Assembly: GCF_000741695.1 (NCBI RefSeq)
Contig: NZ_JGZK01000005.1
Span: 62,001 to 126,000 of the forward strand
Direction of reading: 5' to 3'
Length of the DNA: 64,000 nucleotides
Source of the DNA: Bifidobacterium reuteri DSM 23975
GTDB lineage: Bacteria > Actinomycetota > Actinomycetes > Actinomycetales > Bifidobacteriaceae
The position numbers and the translations under genes are program-made. Below the pieces are notes generated by a model. The model searched no databases. It was not told where the DNA came from and saw nothing but the letters and a program-made list of their open reading frames with translations. Position 1 is the stretch's first letter, and each line of letters starts with the position of its first letter. Shown here piece by piece: positions 31,191-38,336 of the stretch.

Positions 31191-31402
31191 CAGATGACGA
31201 ATGAGAGAGCCGTTGCCGCCTGTTCGCTGATGCGTCGGGCCTCACCCTGGCCTCCGCGGCCGAACCTCACGGTATCGGTGCCGTCCGCGTGATGCACGAG
31301 CGTGAACCGTTCGCCGTCGGGCCACTCCACCACGATGGTCCTCACCGCCCCCTCGATGGTGGTCGTGACCTTGGCCTCTGTCTCGATTTCCTTGGCTTCC
31401 AT
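31190..31402 (-). CDS. Small first gene of the early operon
   Basis: The product is 70 residues, start at 31402 after GAGGAAAGGACAGG. It has a Glu/Lys-rich start (MEAKEIETEAKV) and a small beta sheet (TIEGAVRTIVVEWPDGERFT, TDTVRFGRGGQG). First gene behind the leftward promoter; could be an anti-repressor or regulator. No family recognised. Confidence 0.6.
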   Translation of the reverse strand: MEAKEIETEAKVTTTIEGAVRTIVVEWPDGERFTLVHHADGTDTVRFGRGGQGEARRISEQAATALSFVI

Positions 31403-31432
31403 TTCCTGTCCTTTCCTCGGTTGGTGATTCTT

Positions 31433-31460
31433 ATTATGAACCCAATTGGACGCATAGCAA
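31433..31460 (-). promoter_or_regulatory. Leftward early promoter
   Basis: Minus strand TTGCTA (31460 to 31455), 16-nt spacer, CATAAT (31438 to 31433), about 30 nt before the first early gene. It faces away from the repressor promoter. GACGCAT repeats around 31449 to 31476 and TTTGTG-type elements up to 31535 are candidate operator half-sites. Confidence 0.55.
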
Positions 31461-31556
31461 GTCAAGATGACGCATGGCGTGTCGTCAATTGAACGCAAAA
31501 CACATCATTTGTGGCGCATGAAATATCTTTTGTGCGCGCCTAAGCGCAAACGCAGT

Positions 31557-31562
31557 TATGAT
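31557..31562 (+). promoter_or_regulatory. TATGAT -10 box of the leaderless repressor gene
   Basis: TATGAT, then exactly 7 nt (GAAAAGT) and the ATG at 31570. Upstream are TTGTGGCGC and TTGTGCGCG direct repeats about 20 bp apart and a GCGCAAA inverse, possible operators. An upstream in-frame ATG at 31558 lies inside the -10 box and is unlikely. Confidence 0.65.
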
Positions 31563-31569
31563 GAAAAGT

Positions 31570-31956
31570 ATGGGAAGCAAGAAAATCGACGTCAGCGCTC
31601 TTGGCAAAATCGTCAGCACCAATATCCGAGCACAGCTGGGAATCAGACGCATGTCTAACCGCGAATTGGCGAGGCAGATGGGGCGAAGCGAGAGCTATGT
31701 GAGGGCGAGAATCAACGATGAAAAGGAGTGGAACCTCAACGACATTGGGATAATCAGCCAGATATGGGCTATCTCGCCGGACCGTTTGGTTATCCCTATG
31801 GTCGAAGAGGCAGATGACAGCACCGCGTCTCGTTTGCATGAGGAGGATGCAGATGCGCTCGCCGAGCGCATAGCAGCCAACCCCGAACAATACGCGATTG
31901 CGGCCAACCGGGATCCGAACAAGGATCTCGAACGGGAAGGGGGTGAAGGACGGTAA
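31570..31956 (+). CDS. Prophage repressor (XRE family)
   Basis: The product is 128 residues. Helix-turn-helix at residues about 14 to 62 (VSTNIRAQLGIRRMSNRELA, RQMGRSESYVRARINDEKEW), with NDIGIISQIWAISPDRL completing the fold. The C-terminal 60 residues are acidic and helical (ADALAERIAANPEQYAIAAN). It is divergent from the early operon and followed by an ImmA-like gene, the common repressor-protease pair in Gram-positive phages. It likely maintains lysogeny by blocking the leftward promoter. Confidence 0.85.
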   Translation: MGSKKIDVSALGKIVSTNIRAQLGIRRMSNRELARQMGRSESYVRARINDEKEWNLNDIGIISQIWAISPDRLVIPMVEEADDSTASRLHEEDADALAERIAANPEQYAIAANRDPNKDLEREGGEGR

Positions 31957-31958
31957 GC

Positions 31959-32348
31959 ATTACCTATGACGAACTCCTGCAGGAAGCCGCCAATAATGGA
32001 ATTCGGGTGGAGGAATGCCGGCTGCAGCAGGGATTGTGCGGCTTCTACTACGAGCCTAAGCGTCTCATTGTCCTCGATGAAACGTTACTGGACTTCCAGA
32101 AACGCTGCACCCTCTGCCATGAGCTCGTGCACGCCCATAATCATGACCGGGGCTGCACCCCTTATGGGTCGAAGGCCGAACGACGCGCAAGACTGTGCAC
32201 TGCGTTCCGGCTCATCAACCCGCATGAGTACGCGATGGCCGAAAGAATGTACGGCGCAGACTCGTACCTTATCGCGTGCGAACTCAACGTGACCATCCAG
32301 GTCATCGAAGACTACAAGAACTGGCTGCATGACAGCGCTGTCAGCTGA
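31959..32348 (+). CDS. ImmA/IrrE-like metallopeptidase, probable ATT start
   Basis: The product is 129 residues if translation starts at ATT 31959, 2 nt past the repressor stop and 8 nt after GAAGGA. The nearest standard start is GTG 32007, which would cut off the conserved-looking ITYDELLQEAANNGIRV opening. The zinc site is CHELVHAHNHD (HExxH at residues 54 to 58). The N-terminus carries LCGFYYEPKRLIVLDETLLD. Such peptidases cleave the phage or element repressor to trigger induction. Clear pairing with the upstream repressor. Confidence 0.88.
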   Translation: MTYDELLQEAANNGIRVEECRLQQGLCGFYYEPKRLIVLDETLLDFQKRCTLCHELVHAHNHDRGCTPYGSKAERRARLCTAFRLINPHEYAMAERMYGADSYLIACELNVTIQVIEDYKNWLHDSAVS

Positions 32349-32362
32349 AGAAAGAAGGAATC

Positions 32363-32611
32363 ATGGGAAGGCATTCAGCTCCGACCATTGATCGGAATGT
32401 ACCGTTTTTCGGGCGCAAGCAGGAGATATTGCGGCTCCGCGAGGAAGCAGAAACGACGGTATGCACAGGCCCAAGAACGCGGCGACGCGATTCAATAAAA
32501 CAAGGGCCGCCGCAGCGACCCAGGAGACTCCTTCTACAACCTGTAGATGAGCTGATTCGAATCTTGCACATGACACTCCAGAAGTCAAATCTAGGTTCAG
32601 CTCCCGATTAG
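32363..32611 (+). CDS. Small basic hypothetical protein
   Basis: The product is 82 residues, start MGRHSAPTIDRNVPFFGRKQ after GAAGGAATC. It is rich in Arg and helical (EILRLREEAETTVCTGP, VDELIRILHMTLQKSN). It follows the peptidase gene by 14 nt on the same strand. Lower GC than the host region. Function unknown. Confidence 0.55.
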   Translation: MGRHSAPTIDRNVPFFGRKQEILRLREEAETTVCTGPRTRRRDSIKQGPPQRPRRLLLQPVDELIRILHMTLQKSNLGSAPD

Positions 32612-32723
32612 GACGGAAAGAAAGGTGATTGGTCGTGGCTTTCGCATTGATGGGGTCGGCACGCATGAGCTACGGGCAGATGCGCGGAGACTCTACGAGA
32701 CGGTGCGGAGCCTGACCGAAATG

Positions 32724-33281
32724 CTAGAAGAACGCGAGTGTGCTGCCGAAGTAGTCGCCGCGAGCCTGCGGGGTGAACTCCAGGGACAGCAGGTGGTATT
32801 CCGGATCATCGGGATCCGGGCCCTCATCCACGAATCCGAATCGTGCGAACAGGTCCATACTGGGCCTGTTGCGTGGATCCACCTGGGTCAGCACGAGCGG
32901 CGTGCGATGGGAACGCCAGGCGTCGTCGCGCAGGTGCACGATCACCGAGGAGAGCAGCGTGTCACCAAGATGGGTGCCGCGCACCTTCAGGGCGGTGGCG
33001 ATGTACGAGATCTGGTAGACGCCCTCATGTCCGTCGGTCGTCTCCACGGCGACTCCGTATTCGCAGAACCCGACCACGTCATCATGCAGGGGAACGTCAC
33101 CGGATACGACAAGAAGCGTGCGCATGATACCCTTCGGGGTCTTGCGCACGTTGAGTTCACGTATGTACCGCTGTGGATCCATCGCCCATTCAGAGCCTCC
33201 CGGATCGCAGCAGAGGAACTGTCTGAGCGCCGTCTGATGGTCTCTGGAGCATTCCCGTTCAACGACGAGCTTCAGGCCCAT
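32724..33281 (-). CDS. GNAT-family N-acetyltransferase
   Basis: The product is 185 residues. Landmarks of the GNAT fold: strand 4 and the acetyl-CoA loop (YIATALKVRGTHLGDTLLSS), then LVLTQVDPRNRPSMDLFARFGF, the usual final helix-strand pair. The N-terminus (MGLKLVVERECSRDHQTALR) is a less conserved substrate region. It overlaps the upstream 59-residue gene by 23 nt as a two-gene operon facing away from the integrase. This layout resembles small regulator plus GNAT toxin pairs, but a metabolic acetyltransferase cannot be excluded. Confidence 0.85.
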   Translation of the reverse strand: MGLKLVVERECSRDHQTALRQFLCCDPGGSEWAMDPQRYIRELNVRKTPKGIMRTLLVVSGDVPLHDDVVGFCEYGVAVETTDGHEGVYQISYIATALKVRGTHLGDTLLSSVIVHLRDDAWRSHRTPLVLTQVDPRNRPSMDLFARFGFVDEGPDPDDPEYHLLSLEFTPQARGDYFGSTLAFF

Positions 33282-33438
33282 CGGAGGGTTCCTTCCGGGC
33301 CTTCGCCCGACGTTCCATGTAATGACGGGCGCTGCGGGTCAGCTTCATCCATTTCGCGTCCACCATGCTGCGGGGTTTGCCGTCGGCTGGCGGCGTATAT
33401 GCCGGGATGGGCTTCACGCCGGTATCGGTCATGGTCAT
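33259..33438 (-). CDS. Small basic partner of the GNAT gene
   Basis: The product is 59 residues (ATG 33438, or ATG 33432 two codons on): MTMTDTGVKPIPAYTPPADG, then VDAKWMKLTRSARHYMERRA and a charged tail. A strong AGGAGGCGGCC site precedes it. The basic helical core could bind DNA or the GNAT protein. It is not an obvious ribbon-helix-helix protein. Confidence 0.65.
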   Translation of the reverse strand: MTMTDTGVKPIPAYTPPADGKPRSMVDAKWMKLTRSARHYMERRAKARKEPSDGPEARR

Positions 33439-33552
33439 GGCCGCCTCCTTTCAAACAGCGTAAAGCAAGAAACTTACACGAAATACCTCATTTGTGCAAA
33501 TCACCTGTATCTACGATTCTTCAGGAACTGTGGACAGAAAGGATGTGACGGC

Positions 33553-34686
33553 ATGGCGAACATCACCAAGTATCTGACCAGCAGGGGCGAGACCCGGTAC
33601 ATGGTCCGCTACAGGAAGCCCGACGGCGCGCAGACCAAGAAGCGCGGTTTCCGCCGCAAGCTGGATGCGGAACGCTGGTCGGCCGAGCATGTGACCGTCG
33701 CCAAGGCCGAGGGCTCGTATGTGGACCCGCAGGCCGGCAGACGAACCGTCGCCGCGCTGTGGCCGGCGTGGATCGCCGCGAAGAGGATCCGTTGCAAAGC
33801 GAGCTACATCGACTCGCTGGAACGTGAGTGGCGGCATCGGGTTGAACCGCGGTGGGGCGGCCGCGGGCTGGCGACGATCTCCCGCGCCGAGGTCCAGGAG
33901 TGGGTGGCCGGACTGGCCGCCGAGGGGTGCAGCGCAAGCGTGGTGCTGCGCGCCCACGGCATCCTTTCCGCGATCGTGCGGCAGGCCGTGCGTGACCGGC
34001 TCGTCGCCGCAAACCCCTGCGACGACGTCGAGCTGCCGAGGAAACGACGCAAGGAGCACCGGTATCTCACGTGCGGTGAGCTGATGCGTCTGGCGGACGC
34101 TTCACGTGACAAGAGGACCATCGTGCTCGTCCTGGGCCTGACCGGACTGCGTTGGGGGGAGCTGGCGGGCCTGCAGGTCGGGGACGTGGACTTCGGCCGG
34201 CGGCGGCTGTGGGTCCGCAGGAGCGCCACCGAAGTCAGGGGGCGGATCGTGGTGGATACGCCGAAGTCGGCGAAATGGCGGCAGGTCGTCTATCCGGCCA
34301 TGCTGGACGGCCCGCTGCGGGACGCCTGCGCCGGCAAGTCCGCCGGGGACCTGGTGTTCACCGGCGCGGACGGCGGGTATGTGCGGCGCACGCACGGGCC
34401 GAACACCACGTCGTCGTGGTTCTACTGGGCGCGCAAGCGTGCGGGCATCGTCGGGGACATGACGGTGCACGATCTGCGGCATACGGCCGCGAGCCTCATG
34501 GTCGCGTCCGGCGCGAACGTGAAGGCGGTGCAAAGGCAGTTGGGGCATGCGACCGCGTCGATGACGTTGGACGTGTATGCGGACCTGTTCGATGACGATC
34601 TGGATGCGGTTGGCGCGGCCATGAATTCCCTGATTCTGGAAAATGTGCCCAAAATGTGCCCAAAAACAGTGGGGGAGGCCGCGTAA
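33553..34686 (+). CDS. int: Prophage tyrosine integrase
   Basis: The product is 377 residues, start MANITKYLTSRGETRYMVRY at 33553 after GAAAGGATG; open sequence upstream has no better start. An Arm-type N-domain is followed by a SAM-like core domain (residues about 65 to 165) and the catalytic domain with R200 (GLTGLRWGEL), H306 and R309 (HDLRHTAAS), H332 (LGHATAS) and Y342 (VYADL). All five catalytic residues are present. The gene ends within 20 nt of the attachment core, as usual for tRNA-targeting integrases. Confidence 0.97.
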   Translation: MANITKYLTSRGETRYMVRYRKPDGAQTKKRGFRRKLDAERWSAEHVTVAKAEGSYVDPQAGRRTVAALWPAWIAAKRIRCKASYIDSLEREWRHRVEPRWGGRGLATISRAEVQEWVAGLAAEGCSASVVLRAHGILSAIVRQAVRDRLVAANPCDDVELPRKRRKEHRYLTCGELMRLADASRDKRTIVLVLGLTGLRWGELAGLQVGDVDFGRRRLWVRRSATEVRGRIVVDTPKSAKWRQVVYPAMLDGPLRDACAGKSAGDLVFTGADGGYVRRTHGPNTTSSWFYWARKRAGIVGDMTVHDLRHTAASLMVASGANVKAVQRQLGHATASMTLDVYADLFDDDLDAVGAAMNSLILENVPKMCPKTVGEAA

Positions 34687-34703
34687 TCCAAGCGGCAGTA
34701 GGT

Positions 34704-34749
34704 GTTCCGGGTCTGGTCGACCGGGGTTCAATTCCCCGCGCCTCCACCA
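34704..34749 (+). other. attR: 3' end of a tRNA or tmRNA gene
   Basis: The segment ends in a perfect T arm (CGGGG-TTCAATT-CCCCG, 34722 to 34738), an acceptor strand CGCCTCC, discriminator A and encoded CCA. Sequence to the left does not fold into a D arm or anticodon arm and is phage DNA. It is therefore the duplicated 3' part of the target gene; the intact gene should lie at attL, left of this window. Core length cannot be measured without attL. Confidence 0.8.
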
Positions 34750-34767
34750 ATCCGCTTCGGCGGAAAC

Positions 34768-34812
34768 AAGCCGCTTTCCCTTACGGCAGTAGGGGAGAGC
34801 GGCTTTTCCGTT
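34768..34812 (+). terminator. Terminator of the tRNA-type target gene
   Basis: AAGCCGCTTTCCC/GGGGAGAGCGGCTT stem (one mismatch) with an 11-nt loop followed by TTTCCGTTTT. It marks the start of host DNA past the prophage. Confidence 0.8.
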
Positions 34813-35064
34813 TTCACTGGCTATCACCCGAAATCACTGGTTTTCCGAAAGATGTGGGCAACCAGCTGTCCGGACGAGCTATGCGAATTCCCCATAGTGC
34901 ACAACACGCGTCGGGGGAATGGCTTGACATTGTGGCTCGTCATGGCAAACTATGTTACTAAAGCGCTTTAGTTTGCGCGACGGAAGCGCATGCCCGCCAC
35001 AACCACCGGAGGGCAGCACGATGATGTGACCGCACCTTGCGGCAAGGACAAGGGAAGAGGCAAG
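34813..35064 (+). promoter_or_regulatory. Promoter region of the first GH38 gene
   Basis: No gene. It contains TTGACA at 34924 to 34929, AT-rich sequence around TATGTT (34951 to 34956) and the operator at 34957 to 34972, then about 90 nt of leader ending in GGGAAGAGGCAAG before the ATG. Spacing between TTGACA and TATGTT is long (21 nt), so the exact -10 is uncertain. Confidence 0.55.
34957..34972. promoter_or_regulatory. LacI-type operator (perfect palindrome)
   Basis: ACTAAAGCGCTTTAGT, a perfect 16-bp palindrome with the central CG typical of LacI-family sites. It overlaps the expected promoter of the GH38 genes. Related copies lie at 41687, 41727, 52398 and 56433. Confidence 0.85.
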
Positions 35065-38000
35065 ATGTTCCTGAAACCAGAACAGCAGCTTGAACGGTGC
35101 AAACGAGTGTTGCGCCAACGGGTGAACCCGCATATCCACCCGGTCATCGCCCATCTCGACGTGGAGGCGTTCGATATCCCCGGCGAGCCGATGCCGACTC
35201 AGGAGTTCTTCGGCAAGCTGCATCGTGGCGAGATCCCGTTCAAGCCATTCACACTCGGCAGCGAATGGGGCACCACATGGGGAACGGTATGGTTCCGTCT
35301 GAGCGGAAAGGTCCCCATGGGCCATACGCCGGGCCGTCCGCTGGAGCTCATGATTGACCTCGGCTGGTACCCGCACTCCTGTGGCGGTCATATCGAGGGA
35401 CTGGTCTACCGGGAGGACGGTACCGCCATCAAGGCCGTGCACCCGCTCAACCACTGGGTGCCGTTCATGGATGAGCAAGGCAATGCGCAGGTGCCCATTG
35501 CCGAGGATGGTGGTTTCACCGTCTATCTTGAGGCCGCATGCAATCCTCTGCTCCTCGGCGTGCCGCCATTCATCGAGACCGAGTTGGGTGATCACGCCAC
35601 CGGCAAGCCGGATGAGCCATACGTGTTCAAATCGGCCGACCTGACCGAATTCGACCGGCGTTTCGAGGATTACTCCGTCGATCTGGATGTGGTGTCCCAG
35701 CTCATGGAATACGCGGACAAGCAATCCCCGCGCTACTGGCAACTGGCCAAGGCGCTGCAGCGTTCCATCAACAGCTTCGACGAGCAGCATCTCGATTCGG
35801 TCGAGCAGGCTCGCGAGCAGCTCGCCGGAGTGCTTGCCAAGCATGCGAACGCCTCGGCGATGAACGTGAGCGCCATTGGCCACGCGCACATCGATTCCGC
35901 CTGGCTGTGGCCGGTTCGTGAGACCCGCCGCAAGGTGGCGCGTACCGTCTCCAACGCGCTGGCATTGATGGATGCCGATCCAGACTTCAAATACGCGATG
36001 AGCTCCGCACAGCAGTACGCATGGCTCGAGGAGGACCATCCGGATGTCTTCGCGCGCATGAAGCGACGCATCGCCGAAGGTCGTTTCATCCCGGTGGGCG
36101 GCATGTGGGTGGAGGCCGACGGCATGCTGCCCGCCGGCGAATCCCTGATCCGTCAGATCAGCTACGGGCGACGTTACTTCAAGGAGCATCTTGGTGTGGA
36201 GCCCAAGGGCATCTGGCTGCCGGACAGCTTCGGCTACACGGGGGCATGGCCGCAGATCGCCCGTCGTGCCGGCTACGAGTGGTTCCTGACGCAGAAGATC
36301 TCGTGGAACGACACCACCAAGTTCCCGCATCATTCCTTCATGTGGGAGGGCATCGACGGCTCGCGCATCTTCACACACTTCCCGCCTGCGGACACCTACG
36401 CCGCATGGTGCAAGGTGCAGGAGCTCGATTATGCCGAAAAGAACTTCCAGGACAAGGACCTTGCCGACCGTTCGATCCTGCTCTTCGGTTTCGGTGATGG
36501 CGGCGGCGGTCCCACGCGCGACATGATGGAGCATCTGCATCGCTACGAGGACCTTGAAGGCGTCTCCCGTGTGAGCATCGAGACCCCGAACGAGTTCTTC
36601 GACAAGGCCCACGAGCAGATCGAAGAGAACGCCGGCCCGGAGATGCCCGTCTACAAGGGCGAACTGTATCTGGAACTGCATCGCGGCACGCTGACCGCCC
36701 AACAGGACATGAAGCGCGGCTGCCGCACCGAAGAGTCGCTGCTGCGCACCGTCGAATACCTTGGCGCCGCCGCGACCTTGGCTGATTCGTCCTATGTCTA
36801 TCCACGCGAAGAGATGGATCGCATCTGGAAGACGCTGCTGCTGAACCAGTTCCACGATGTGCTTCCCGGCTCCTCCATCGCCTGGGTGCATCGCGAAGCC
36901 CGTGAGGATTATCGCCGCGACATTCAGCGTCTGCGTGAGATCGCCGAACAGATTTGCGCCGTGCTACGGGCCGCCGATCCCGAAACCGATCTGCTGCCGG
37001 AGGCGCGCATCAGCCAATATCGCGCGGATGGCGCATCCTGGCAGGTTCGTCCGGTCGCGTCGCAAGACGAGTCCTTGCCGGTATTGGTGGAACGGCTCGA
37101 CGATGGCTGTGTCAACATGGCAAACGGTGTGCTCTCGGCAGTCATCGAGCCGGACGGCACCATCTCCTCGCTGATCGATGAGACGCGCAATCGAGAACTG
37201 GTGCCTGAAGGCACGCGTCTGGGCCGTTACGAACTGCTGAAAGACGAGCCTGCCGTCTGGGATGCCTGGGAGATCGAACGCGAATCCCTGCTCATGGCGG
37301 AGGGGCTGAAGGGCACCATCGCCGATGTGACCAACGACCATGGTGCGGCGGTGGTCACCGTACACGTCACCGAAGGCGATACCGTTATCGACACGACGAT
37401 CACGCTGCGTCCTGGAGCCAAGCAGCTCGACTTCCATACCTCGGTCGACTGGCATGCCAAGGAACGTTTCCTCAAGGTCGACGTACCGCTGGCCGTCAGC
37501 GCCGACCGCGCGGTGTACGACTGCCAGTACGGTCTGGTCACGCGCCCGATCGTCAAGAACAGCGCCTCAGACGAAGCCAAGTTCGAGAGCAGCACGAACA
37601 GGTTCGCCATCCTGCGTGAGGCCGGATATGCCGTCGCCGTGATCAACGGCTCGGTATACGGCTCCGACGCGGCTCCGATCGCCGGTGATGCCGGACGCGG
37701 CATAGGGGCCGGCACCATGTTCCGGCTGTCGCTGGTCTCCGCGCCGACCTTCCCCGATCCGCGTACCGATCTCGGCGCCCACGAGTATGACTGGTCAGTG
37801 GTGGCCGACGCCACCGCCGAACGCACCGTGGATGCGGCTTTCGAGCTCAATGCCCCGATCATCCACGATGCGCCCGCCATCGAACCGCTGGTCGGTCTTG
37901 ATGTGATCGATGGCATGGCCGTCATCGACTGGGTGAAGCTGGCGGATGACGGTTCCGGAGACCTCGTCGTACGCGTCTACGAGGCGGCCGGCGGTCATGC

Positions 38001-38187
38001 CGAAGCTGCCCTGCGCGTCTCCACGGCGCTGCGGGGAGCCACGGTACGCGAGGTGAATGTTCTGGAAGGCGATGACATCGCCGCCGACCTGCCGACCGCG
38101 CTCAAGGACAATGGTGATGGCAAGGCCGAAGGCGCGACGCTCGCGTTGGGCCCGTTCCAGCTGGCCACGCTGCGCATCAGTCGCTGA
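35065..38187 (+). CDS. GH38 alpha-mannosidase, first copy
   Basis: The product is 1040 residues with no signal peptide, so it is cytoplasmic. The start at 35065 is chosen by GGGAAGAGGCAAG and by the matching N-terminus of the next gene (MFLKPEQQLERCK against MFLLPNQQLERCD). The GH38 catalytic domain covers residues about 265 to 540: zinc ligands H275 and D277 in GHAHIDSAWLWP, nucleophile/metal ligand D387 in IWLPDSFGYTG, and TQKISWNDTTKFPHH. A middle helical domain and C-terminal beta domains follow. It removes alpha-linked mannose from imported N-glycans. Confidence 0.95.
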   Translation: MFLKPEQQLERCKRVLRQRVNPHIHPVIAHLDVEAFDIPGEPMPTQEFFGKLHRGEIPFKPFTLGSEWGTTWGTVWFRLSGKVPMGHTPGRPLELMIDLGWYPHSCGGHIEGLVYREDGTAIKAVHPLNHWVPFMDEQGNAQVPIAEDGGFTVYLEAACNPLLLGVPPFIETELGDHATGKPDEPYVFKSADLTEFDRRFEDYSVDLDVVSQLMEYADKQSPRYWQLAKALQRSINSFDEQHLDSVEQAREQLAGVLAKHANASAMNVSAIGHAHIDSAWLWPVRETRRKVARTVSNALALMDADPDFKYAMSSAQQYAWLEEDHPDVFARMKRRIAEGRFIPVGGMWVEADGMLPAGESLIRQISYGRRYFKEHLGVEPKGIWLPDSFGYTGAWPQIARRAGYEWFLTQKISWNDTTKFPHHSFMWEGIDGSRIFTHFPPADTYAAWCKVQELDYAEKNFQDKDLADRSILLFGFGDGGGGPTRDMMEHLHRYEDLEGVSRVSIETPNEFFDKAHEQIEENAGPEMPVYKGELYLELHRGTLTAQQDMKRGCRTEESLLRTVEYLGAAATLADSSYVYPREEMDRIWKTLLLNQFHDVLPGSSIAWVHREAREDYRRDIQRLREIAEQICAVLRAADPETDLLPEARISQYRADGASWQVRPVASQDESLPVLVERLDDGCVNMANGVLSAVIEPDGTISSLIDETRNRELVPEGTRLGRYELLKDEPAVWDAWEIERESLLMAEGLKGTIADVTNDHGAAVVTVHVTEGDTVIDTTITLRPGAKQLDFHTSVDWHAKERFLKVDVPLAVSADRAVYDCQYGLVTRPIVKNSASDEAKFESSTNRFAILREAGYAVAVINGSVYGSDAAPIAGDAGRGIGAGTMFRLSLVSAPTFPDPRTDLGAHEYDWSVVADATAERTVDAAFELNAPIIHDAPAIEPLVGLDVIDGMAVIDWVKLADDGSGDLVVRVYEAAGGHAEAALRVSTALRGATVREVNVLEGDDIAADLPTALKDNGDGKAEGATLALGPFQLATLRISR

Positions 38188-38209
38188 TCGTTTCCTCCTC
38201 CTATCAAAA

Positions 38210-38301
38210 GGCTCTGTTGAACCGACTCTGACATATGCTTACGGGCTGCCCTAAGTCAGCTTCGCTGACAAAGGGAGTCAAGGGGAGGGTTTAACAGAGC
38301 C
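38210..38301. repeat. Short inverted-repeat element between the two GH38 genes
   Basis: Ends GGCTCTGTTGAACC and GGTTTAACAGAGCC are inverted repeats (13 of 14 matching) bounding a 92-bp segment with its own GTCAGC-TTC-GCTGAC hairpin. No coding capacity. It looks like a miniature inverted-repeat element or a large intercistronic stem. A clear target duplication is not seen. Confidence 0.65.
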
Positions 38302-38336
38302 CTACAACACACACAAGCAAAGGAGCTCAATACCTC

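Noticed and set aside
34674..34749. Complete 76-nt tRNA gene
   Set aside because: Length and T arm fit, but acceptor pair 7 and the D and anticodon stems do not pair; only the 3' half is genuine, consistent with attR.
34879..36891. 670-codon minus-strand frame
   Set aside because: Antisense to the first GH38 gene and composition is His/Gly/Arg-rich mirror sequence.
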